Shown in pieces: positions 7,741 through 13,567 of a DNA stretch of 13,567 nucleotides (the first letter of the stretch is position 1; each line of letters opens with the position of its first letter). The position numbers and the translations under genes were made by a program. Source of the stretch: DAISIL01 sp036822015 (lineage in GTDB: Bacteria > Bacteroidota > Bacteroidia > Cytophagales > Bernardetiaceae); the NCBI GenBank assembly GCA_036822015.1, contig DAISIL010000072.1, positions 1 to 13,567 of the forward strand, given 5' to 3'. The notes below the pieces were generated by a model that ran no database searches, was not told where the DNA came from, and was given only the letters and a program-made list of their open reading frames with translations.

Positions 7741-8289
7741 TTAATGGATTAACGTTCCTTTTCCCTGGCTATATGCCCAGAGTCGGATGGCGGCCGATAA
7801 GTCGCTCAAAGTCAGGCTTGGTTCGTGGAGACGTAAATGCGCCTGGGCATAAAAGGGATAGCGTTGTGCAAGTTTTTCGTCTAAGTTTTTTTGCAGAAGT
7901 CCGGTTTCGCTGCTTTGGTTGGAGAAAAGAGGGCGGTTGTTGGATTTGCTTTCCAGGCGTTCGATCAGGACGGACATGGGTGTATCCAGGAAGACACTAA
8001 CACCGTGGTTTTTAATGAAATCCATGTTATCAAAAAAGCAAGGCGCACCTCCGCCGGTGGCAATGACGGTTTGTTTGACAAGTCGTGTGTTGTGCAAGGC
8101 CTCGCGTTCGAGTTCTCTGAAATACGCCTCACCGTACTGGCGAAATATTTTGACGATGGACATACCCGCGTTTTTTTCGATGACCTGATCGAGGTCGATG
8201 AAGGGCCACCGCCAGGCCATCGCCAATTTTTTGCCCCAGGTACTTTTGCCACTGGCGGGCATTCCGATCATATAAACGGACGCATTCAC
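7741..8289 (-). CDS. aroK: Shikimate kinase
   Basis: This 182-residue cytoplasmic enzyme phosphorylates shikimate at the 3-hydroxyl with ATP, the fifth step of the chorismate pathway for aromatic amino acids. Motifs are complete: Walker A GMPASGKS (9-16), substrate-binding D32 and D34 (FIDLD), R58 (FREL), the glycine loop G79-G81 (TGGGAP), the lid arginine R119 (NRPL) and R143 near the adenine site. The start is GTG at 8289, overlapping the TGA of the permease gene in GTGA, which implies translational coupling. The next in-frame ATG, at residue 7, would cut into the first beta-strand. Its pairing with a transporter permease has no obvious pathway logic. Confidence 0.95.
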   Translation of the reverse strand: MNASVYMIGMPASGKSTWGKKLAMAWRWPFIDLDQVIEKNAGMSIVKIFRQYGEAYFRELEREALHNTRLVKQTVIATGGGAPCFFDNMDFIKNHGVSVFLDTPMSVLIERLESKSNNRPLFSNQSSETGLLQKNLDEKLAQRYPFYAQAHLRLHEPSLTLSDLSAAIRLWAYSQGKGTLIH

Positions 8290-9347
8290 GAGTTACCGGG
8301 TTTGGCTGCCGGATCCAGGAGGACATACACAATATCAACCAGGACGTTGATAACCACAAAGATCGTGGCTACAATCAGCGTAGAGGCCATGATGATGGGC
8401 AGGTCTTGGGTCTCGACGGCTTTGAGCGTAATCCAACCAAGTCCCTTCCAGTCAAAGATCAACTCGACAAAAAAAGCACCCGTTAGGAGCAGGATCAGCC
8501 AGTTGGAGATCGACGTAATGACTGGGTTGAGGGCGTTTTTGAGGGCGTGCTTCAAAATGACCAGATACTCGGGTAGCCCTTTGGCGCGTGCCGTGCGGAT
8601 GTAATCCTGGCTCAGGGTATCAATCATGGCACTGCGCGTGAGTTGGGTGATGATGGCCAGGGGACGGATGCCGAGCGTAATGGAGGGTAGAATGAGGTTG
8701 GAAAGTACCAATTTTTTGCCTTCGGTGGTGTTCATGAAGAGCTGCCCTGTCATGTTTAGACCCGTGTAGTCGAAGAGATGAAAACCAAAGACAACCGAAA
8801 TAATCATCGCCGAAACAAAAGAAGGAATAGAAAGTCCAATAATTGAAAGAATGGCAATAAAGTTATCCAAAAAACTATTGTGGTTCAGGGCAGAGATCAA
8901 ACCAAAAAGAATCCCAAAAAATGTGGCAATCAGCAAGGCACTAACCGTGAGCCAAAGTGTCGCGTTGAGTTTGGGCCAAAGCAATTCACTGACTGGCATC
9001 AGGCGATTAAACGACCGTCGGAGATAGGGCTTTTTGACGACAAGCACGTATCCGTCGATGATAAAAAATGGTACATAATCGTATTTGGCTTCGTTGGCCG
9101 GGCTAAAAGTATGGATGGAGACAGGAAAAATATCGTTCAGGTAAAGCAAGAGTTGCATGGGACGGGAGCGATCTAGCCCCAGGTCTTTGCGCACCTGCTC
9201 CAGCGTTTGGGGATCCATGTTGCGTGCGATGCCGGAGGAGTTGAGGGGATCGCCAGGCAAGACCTGAAACACAAAAAAGACCACCACAATCACACCGATC
9301 ACGACAAAGATTCCCTTGAGTAAGCGTTTGAAAATGAAAGCCAACAT
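8286..9347 (-). CDS. ABC transporter permease, OppB/DppB type
   Basis: This is a 353-residue inner-membrane protein of the binding-protein-dependent permease family. Transmembrane segment 1 is at about 9-31, followed by the conserved LPGDP motif and a long periplasmic loop. Five further hydrophobic segments cover about 130-350. The cytoplasmic EAA loop that docks the ATPase is clear from D248 (DYIRTARAKGLPEYLVILKHA, split here by family convention into the loop and its C-terminal helix). The family imports oligopeptides, dipeptides or nickel; the substrate here is unknown. The TM1-TM2 loop includes a KKPYLRRSF stretch. No partner permease, ATPase or binding protein is in the window, so the partners must be encoded elsewhere. 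ATG at 9347 is the first start. It is the promoter-proximal gene of the minus-strand run and is divergent from ruvX. Confidence 0.92.
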   Translation of the reverse strand: MLAFIFKRLLKGIFVVIGVIVVVFFVFQVLPGDPLNSSGIARNMDPQTLEQVRKDLGLDRSRPMQLLLYLNDIFPVSIHTFSPANEAKYDYVPFFIIDGYVLVVKKPYLRRSFNRLMPVSELLWPKLNATLWLTVSALLIATFFGILFGLISALNHNSFLDNFIAILSIIGLSIPSFVSAMIISVVFGFHLFDYTGLNMTGQLFMNTTEGKKLVLSNLILPSITLGIRPLAIITQLTRSAMIDTLSQDYIRTARAKGLPEYLVILKHALKNALNPVITSISNWLILLLTGAFFVELIFDWKGLGWITLKAVETQDLPIIMASTLIVATIFVVINVLVDIVYVLLDPAAKPGNS

Positions 9348-9384
9348 AGGTTTAGATCGGAGTTAAGAATAGGCGATGCCGCAT

Positions 9385-9409
9385 ATTTTTTGCGAAACAT
9401 ACAAAAAAT
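9385..9409. repeat. AT-rich inverted repeat between ruvX and the permease gene
   Basis: ATTTTTTG (9385-9392) and CAAAAAAT (9402-9409) are perfect 8-bp inverted arms separated by nine bases, in the middle of the 108-base divergent intergenic region. It could be an operator, or simply two overlapping promoter-like A/T tracts; it overlaps the candidate permease promoter. Confidence 0.4.
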
Positions 9410-9426
9410 TACCGTAATTGCTCCAA
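9394..9426 (-). promoter_or_regulatory. Candidate promoter of the permease-aroK gene run
   Basis: Read on the minus strand, TATGTTTC (9401-9394) matches seven of eight positions of the Bacteroidota -7 element TAnnTTTG, including the two free positions. A TTG (9426-9424) lies 22 bases upstream as a possible -33 element. This would give a leader of about 40 bases before the permease ATG. The fit is moderate. Confidence 0.35.
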
Positions 9427-9455
9427 GAAAAGAAAAAATTAGACCACAGACCATT

Positions 9456-9872
9456 ATGGGACGTATCCTTGCCATTGATTACGGTGAAAAGCGCGTGGGA
9501 CTTGCCGTAACAGACCCCCTCCAGATCATCGCCACCCCCCTCCAGACCGTTGCCCGCGATGAGGCCATGGACTTTATCCAGGAGTACTGCTCCACCGAAA
9601 CCGTGGAAGCCTTCGTGATCGGAATACCTAAAAATCTTGAAAACGAAGAGACGGATGCCACCGTGCCAGCCGAGCGTTTTGCGGTAGGACTCCAAAAACG
9701 CTTCCCCCAAATGCCTGTTCATCAAGTCGATGAACGCTTTACCTCAAAGATTGCCCAGGCAAGCATGATCGCCGGAGGGACATCCAGGAAATACCGCCGC
9801 GACAAAGGGAATTTGGATAAAATCAGCGCAACGATTATTTTACAGTCCTTTTTGGAACAAAAGAGCGAATAG
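9456..9872 (+). CDS. ruvX: Holliday junction resolvase-like protein RuvX (YqgF)
   Basis: This is a 138-residue cytoplasmic protein with the RNase H-like fold. Motifs in order: AIDYGEKRVGLAVTD with the first metal-binding aspartate D8; IGIPKNLENEE in place of the usual GLP...G loop; VDERFTS; and KGNLDKISATIILQSFLE with the last metal-binding aspartate. The family has been linked to Holliday junction resolution and, in E. coli, to maturation of pre-16S rRNA 5' ends. ATG at 9456 (MGRILAIDYG) is chosen because motif 1 begins there; an in-frame TTG at 9390 would add 22 residues that do not fit the family. The gene stands alone on the plus strand with no terminator seen after it. Confidence 0.93.
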   Translation: MGRILAIDYGEKRVGLAVTDPLQIIATPLQTVARDEAMDFIQEYCSTETVEAFVIGIPKNLENEETDATVPAERFAVGLQKRFPQMPVHQVDERFTSKIAQASMIAGGTSRKYRRDKGNLDKISATIILQSFLEQKSE

Positions 9873-9875
9873 GAT

Positions 9876-9913
9876 TTTGCTGTGTGATGATTGTTTTGCA
9901 ATTTTGTTGCATA
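9876..9913 (+). promoter_or_regulatory. Candidate promoter of the Asp-box protein gene
   Basis: TTTG (9876-9879) is followed after 19 bases by CAATTTTG (9899-9906), one mismatch from the Bacteroidota promoter TTTG-N17-23-TAnnTTTG. TTGCATA follows directly, so the block resembles the one at 3353-3369. A leader of about 80 bases to the ATG is implied. TTTTGCAA (9894-9901) and TTGCATAAAA (9907-9916) also form an imperfect inverted repeat. Confidence 0.45.
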
Positions 9914-9992
9914 AAAGACATAAACAAATTACTTGCCCCATTACTTTTTACGCAAAAGTTTCACATTTATCTAACTTTAATCTCGACTTCTT

Positions 9993-12900
9993 ATGAAAAA
10001 GTTACCATTTCTGGTTGGGGTGTCGGCCTTGCTTCTATTGGCGGGCTTTGGCATACGCAACCTTCAATCAAGCCAGGAGCCGGTGGCACACCGAACACTC
10101 CTCGAGCGCAGTCAGGATAAGTACGAGCGGCTTGCTCTGGGGCTACCCAAACGCAAATCGGCCCATGGCATGGACGAACTCCAGGCCAGTATTCGCACCG
10201 TTCAGGGCGAAAAACAACCCAGCTATCCTAGCCATTACCAGACCATTGAGCTGGAAAAAATGAAAATGCAGCGGGCGGCCATGCGCGGTGCCGAGGCCGA
10301 AGAAGACCTCCCCTGGGTAGAGCGTGGGCCAGGTAACGTAGGCGGGCGCACCCGTGCTATCGTTCCTGACGCAGCAGACCCACTCAACACCTGGTATGCG
10401 GCAGGAGTCAGTGGAGGCATCTGGAAAACCACCAACACCGGACGACGCTGGACAAACCTCACCCCTACCCTATCCAACATGGCCGTAACGACGATGGTAC
10501 AAGCACCCTCCAATCCCGAGGTCATGTACGCCGGTACGGGTGAAGGTTCCTTTTTGGTACTCGGTGGGGTTACCGGAAACGGCATCTACAAAAGCACAGA
10601 CCGAGGAGAAACCTGGACGATCTTGCCAGCAACGGTAGGCACAGACGATTTTACTAACGTCAGCCGCCTGATCGTGAATCCCAACAACGAAAACCACCTG
10701 CTGGCAGCTACCGGCGGCGGAAGCAATCAGGGGCGTTTCTTTGCCTCTATCATGCGTTCCCTCGACGGAGGACAGACCTGGGAGAAAGTCTATCAGCCCC
10801 GAAGTTTTGTTCATCAAATCATCGCTGATCCGACGGACTTCAACACCATTTATGCTGCTGTTTTTTTGAGTGGTGTTGTCAAGACCACCGATGGCGGCAA
10901 CACCTGGAAACCAACTTCATTGGATGCCATCGCGACCTCTCAAATCCCAGAAGGCAGCGAGGGCACACTTGGGCGTACCGAAATTGCGATTGCGCCCAGC
11001 AACCCCAATCGCTTGTATGCGCACGTAGAGTACCGTACCATTCCTACCTCCTCGGCCATTTTCACTTCTGCTGACAAGGGCGAAACCTGGAGTATCTTTG
11101 AGCCTACCCGTACCGTAACCCAGGACTTTCTGGATGGACAGGGTACCTTCGGCAATTCGATGACTGTTCATCCTTACGACGAGAACCGCGTTTTCTTTGG
11201 TGGCGTGGACATCTTTGAAGCCCGCATGAACGTAGGCGATGTACGGACAGGCCCCCGGGAGTTCTTGGGTGGTTTTGAGGCAGGAACAGAGCAGTTTATG
11301 GCCTTCACGAACGTATCCGGCTTCACCCTTTGGGGCGGCCGCGTGGACTCACCCAACCTCAATGCCGCCAAAAGTGTCGAAATCCGTTTTGGGCGAGGCA
11401 AATCCCAGATGGCACATCGTTTTCTGGCTTGCGGAGGCAACTTCGGGGCAGGTTGTGGCGATGCTGAATATGTTTATCTCGATTATGTCTCGGTACCTTT
11501 TGAGGTCTGGGACGTAGAAAACAACCGCCAACTGATGATTTCGTTCCGAGACCAACAAAACGACGGGGTCTATAACCTCAACCCCCGCGACGACGAAAAC
11601 GACCCCGATCTCTTGCGTAGCCGAGAATACATCTTCATCCAGGACATCGACTATGATCCCGCCAACCCCAGCCCAGAGGTAACCCGTGCCGGTGGACAAA
11701 ACATCCGCCAGATGTTCTTCTTCTGGCCCGTTTTGGCTAATGGTGCTACCTGGGATCCCCAAAACTTGCCTGAATCCATGTTTAGCCTGCTCTTCGGTAA
11801 CGTACAGTTCCAGAGCGTGGACGCACAGCCGCTCACCAACGGACGCAACCGCTTCAGTAACACCAATATCAATGAGGTCATCCACGTCGATCATCACTTC
11901 CTTTCTACCATACCCATCGACCCCGCAGCAGGCACTTTCCGCCTCATCAACGGTAGCGACGGCGGTGTGGCTTACTCCGACAACGAAGGACGCACCTACA
12001 CCGAAACCGACCGAGGATCGGGCTACAATACTTCGCAGTTTTATGGCGTATCTCGGCATCCGAGCAAGAAAATCTATACCGGTGGTACACAGGATAACGG
12101 TAGCTATGTTGCGGATACCGAAGACCCCGACCGCTCAGGTAGCTATACCGAAGTCTTTGGTGGTGATGGCTTTGAGGCACTCTGGAACAACAAGAACCCC
12201 AACGAACTCATGGTCAGTTCGCAGTTTAACCGCATCGGGCGTAGCACCGATGGCGGAGCTACCTTCCAGACTGTTCGCGGCATCGGCGATACGCGCCCCA
12301 ACACCGCGCCCTTCCTGAGCCGTATCAACGCTTCGGTCAAAGACCCCGAGGCGGTCTATGTCGTGGGCGCAACGGGCGTATGGCGTTCGCCCAACTTTGG
12401 GCGCGACTGGTTCTTGACGCTCATCCGTCAGCCCGGATGGGTCTTGACCAGCACCCTTGATGTAACAGCCTCCGATGCCGATCCGAAGATCGTATGGGCG
12501 GGAGCCGGGATGTCTCAAAATGCTGAAAGTCCGCTGCGCATCTTCCTCTCACGGGATGCCGGCGTAACGTTCCAGCCCGTGAACAACTACACCGAAAATG
12601 GCTTTGCCCGTCAGCTGACCTCCATCGCTACCCACCCGACGGAGCCAAACACGGCTTATATCATGTTCTCCCAGGCACGCGGCCCCAAAATCCTGCGCAC
12701 CCAAGACCTCGGACAAACCTGGGAAGACATCTCTGGCTTTGGTGCCAACACGGTCAGTGATCGCGGGTTCCCCGATGTAGCTGTCCATACGCTGCTCGTC
12801 TTGCCCGAAGGAAAAATCTGGGCTGGTACCGAAATCGGTATCGTCGAATCCCTCGACAACGGACAAAGCTGGAGACTGGCCAGCAACGGATTCCCTAACG

Positions 12901-13310
12901 TCTCGATCTGGAAAATGATCGTTGCCCCTGATGGAGAGGTCGTTGTGGCTACCCATGGGCGCGGCATCTGGTCGGCGGACATCGGCGTAAGTTATGCCAC
13001 CGAAGAAGAAGAGGAAGAGGAAGAAGAGGAGGAGGAAGGCGAAGTAACGGGTCTCTTTGACCGCGACGAAGTCCTGACGATCCAGCTCTACCCCAACCCT
13101 GCCCAGGCGCGTGTCTTGACTGAACTCCCCGCCACCGAAAGCAGCTACAGCATTTCACTTTTTGATATGCAAGGCAAACGCCTCCAAAGCTGGGACAACC
13201 AAAAAGGCGGTGCTATCTCTCTCGAACTCGGGCAGCATAGCGCAGGCACATACGTCCTACGTGCCACCGACGGCCAGAAGATATACGCCCAAAAGCTCGT
13301 CATCCGCTAG
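9993..13310 (+). CDS. Secreted T9SS-sorted Asp-box (BNR/sortilin-like) beta-propeller protein
   Basis: This is an 1105-residue exported protein with signal peptide MKKLPFLVGVSALLLLAGFG and a helical propeptide-like stretch to about 105. The propeller has nine Asp-box motifs near residues 146 (TTNTGRRW, degenerate), 201, 256, 298, 359, 751, 853, 903 and 953, most fitting SxDxGxTW. The block IHVDHH (about 630), NGSDGGVAYS (about 655) and GGTQDNGS (about 697) is typical of large VPS10/sialidase-like secreted proteins. Residues about 407-624 are an insertion without Asp-boxes. A run of 12 glutamates (1004-1015) precedes a type A T9SS sorting domain (YPNP from 1033). True glycosidase activity cannot be claimed: no sialidase arginine triad was identified, and this family includes non-enzymatic adhesion propellers. 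ATG at 9993 sits directly at the signal peptide. Confidence 0.9.
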   Translation: MKKLPFLVGVSALLLLAGFGIRNLQSSQEPVAHRTLLERSQDKYERLALGLPKRKSAHGMDELQASIRTVQGEKQPSYPSHYQTIELEKMKMQRAAMRGAEAEEDLPWVERGPGNVGGRTRAIVPDAADPLNTWYAAGVSGGIWKTTNTGRRWTNLTPTLSNMAVTTMVQAPSNPEVMYAGTGEGSFLVLGGVTGNGIYKSTDRGETWTILPATVGTDDFTNVSRLIVNPNNENHLLAATGGGSNQGRFFASIMRSLDGGQTWEKVYQPRSFVHQIIADPTDFNTIYAAVFLSGVVKTTDGGNTWKPTSLDAIATSQIPEGSEGTLGRTEIAIAPSNPNRLYAHVEYRTIPTSSAIFTSADKGETWSIFEPTRTVTQDFLDGQGTFGNSMTVHPYDENRVFFGGVDIFEARMNVGDVRTGPREFLGGFEAGTEQFMAFTNVSGFTLWGGRVDSPNLNAAKSVEIRFGRGKSQMAHRFLACGGNFGAGCGDAEYVYLDYVSVPFEVWDVENNRQLMISFRDQQNDGVYNLNPRDDENDPDLLRSREYIFIQDIDYDPANPSPEVTRAGGQNIRQMFFFWPVLANGATWDPQNLPESMFSLLFGNVQFQSVDAQPLTNGRNRFSNTNINEVIHVDHHFLSTIPIDPAAGTFRLINGSDGGVAYSDNEGRTYTETDRGSGYNTSQFYGVSRHPSKKIYTGGTQDNGSYVADTEDPDRSGSYTEVFGGDGFEALWNNKNPNELMVSSQFNRIGRSTDGGATFQTVRGIGDTRPNTAPFLSRINASVKDPEAVYVVGATGVWRSPNFGRDWFLTLIRQPGWVLTSTLDVTASDADPKIVWAGAGMSQNAESPLRIFLSRDAGVTFQPVNNYTENGFARQLTSIATHPTEPNTAYIMFSQARGPKILRTQDLGQTWEDISGFGANTVSDRGFPDVAVHTLLVLPEGKIWAGTEIGIVESLDNGQSWRLASNGFPNVSIWKMIVAPDGEVVVATHGRGIWSADIGVSYATEEEEEEEEEEEEGEVTGLFDRDEVLTIQLYPNPAQARVLTELPATESSYSISLFDMQGKRLQSWDNQKGGAISLELGQHSAGTYVLRATDGQKIYAQKLVIR
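11211..11864 (+). other. Insertion domain inside the Asp-box propeller
   Basis: Between the strand ending FFGGVD and the IHVDHH motif lie about 218 residues without Asp-boxes. They include aromatic strands, two cysteines (C480 and C488, CGGNFGAGC) that could form a disulphide, and a very acidic loop (PRDDENDPD). In comparable propellers these two landmarks are usually much closer, which is family knowledge recalled and not computed. The fold is not recognised; a ligand-binding beta-sandwich is one guess. Confidence 0.5.
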
Positions 13311-13325
13311 TAGCTTAGTAGAGAC

Positions 13326-13371
13326 AAAAAAACACCCTAAGGGATCGGAAAACCCTTAGGGTGTTTTTTTT
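13326..13371. terminator. Strong bidirectional rho-independent terminator
   Basis: CACCCTAAGGG (13333-13343) and CCCTTAGGGTG (13353-13363) form a perfect 11-bp stem over a nine-base loop. It is flanked by seven A on the left and eight T on the right, so it works as a stem plus U-tract when read from either strand. It lies between two convergent genes and should end both transcripts. Confidence 0.95.
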
Positions 13372-13413
13372 AGTAGAGAGAAAAAGAAATTGACAGGCTT
13401 ACGACCTTCAAAA

Positions 13414-13567
13414 TTATACGATAATATCGTCGTTAAACGAGTCACTGTCATCAATCTCATCCTGAAAGAAATCTTCATCGGGCACTACATCTTCAATTAC
13501 AAGACCATCATAGTCTTCACCTTCCGGGATGACTTCGCCGATCACTTCCTCTTCTTGAATATCTTCT
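13414..13567 (-). CDS. Acidic C-terminus of an unidentified protein (5' truncated by window edge)
   Basis: On the minus strand the frame ending in TAA at 13416-13414 is open to the window edge for 50 codons. The peptide is extremely rich in Asp and Glu, with hydrophobic residues spaced between them, and ends SFNDDIIV. The convergent position, just past a bidirectional terminator, supports a real gene 3' end. An acidic tail alone does not identify the protein, and no function is assigned. Confidence 0.6.
   Translation of the reverse strand, partial: EDIQEEEVIGEVIPEGEDYDGLVIEDVVPDEDFFQDEIDDSDSFNDDIIV

Noticed and set aside
7891..8604. Open frame of 237 codons on the plus strand opposite aroK and the permease gene
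   Set aside because: It spans the junction of two well-supported genes on the other strand and resembles no known protein, so it is a shadow.
9390..9455. Upstream TTG extension of ruvX
   Set aside because: It adds 22 residues before the conserved first motif, crosses the inverted repeat and does not fit the family length.
9972..9979. TAACTTTA as the -7 element of the Asp-box protein gene
   Set aside because: It lies only 13 bases before the ATG and lacks a TTTG element at a proper distance; the site at 9899 fits better.
11349..12059. Open frame of 236 codons on the minus strand inside the Asp-box protein gene
   Set aside because: The plus-strand frame carries family motifs through the same region; the minus frame is valine-rich shadow sequence.

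Overview
The window is chromosomal DNA of a member of the Bacteroidota, probably a gliding or polymer-degrading marine or activated-sludge type such as the Saprospiria. The class is an inference. Two large secreted proteins end in type A C-terminal sorting domains of the type IX secretion system (T9SS), a system confined to this phylum. DUF349, RuvX and a YugP-like peptidase fit the same background. No RNA genes, insertion sequences, CRISPR arrays or phage genes were seen; the region is a mix of housekeeping and cell-surface genes.

Layout. (1) Positions 1-3293, plus strand: the 3' part of a giant surface protein. It has a PKD-like tandem repeat with a 72-residue period, then two successive modules of leucine-rich repeats plus an Ig-like domain, further Ig-like segments and a T9SS sorting domain. 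Its start lies left of the window. (2) 3387-4241, plus strand: a two-domain universal stress protein. (3) 9347-4250, minus strand: a co-directional run of five genes, namely an OppB/DppB-type ABC permease, shikimate kinase (aroK, joined to the permease by a 4-base GTGA overlap), a YugP-like membrane zinc peptidase, a secreted von Willebrand factor A (VWA) protein and a DUF349 coiled-coil protein. The last two are separated by a 112-base gap holding an inverted repeat. (4) 9456-9872, plus strand: ruvX, divergent from the permease. (5) 9993-13310, plus strand: a 1105-residue secreted Asp-box (BNR) beta-propeller protein with an unusual internal insertion, a 12-glutamate linker and a T9SS sorting domain. 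(6) A strong, symmetric intrinsic terminator at 13326-13371. (7) 13414-13567, minus strand: the extremely acidic C-terminus of an unidentified protein.

Together the two T9SS cargo proteins suggest investment in adhesion or polymer degradation at the cell surface. The five minus-strand genes are mostly envelope-related (permease, membrane peptidase, exported VWA protein), with aroK inserted among them, but no single pathway links them. I see no clear new defence or mobile system. The most unusual signals are structural: duplicated LRR-Ig modules with very different LRR counts, a shared CAATTTTG..TTGCATA motif upstream of two genes, and an expanded acidic hinge before a sorting domain.
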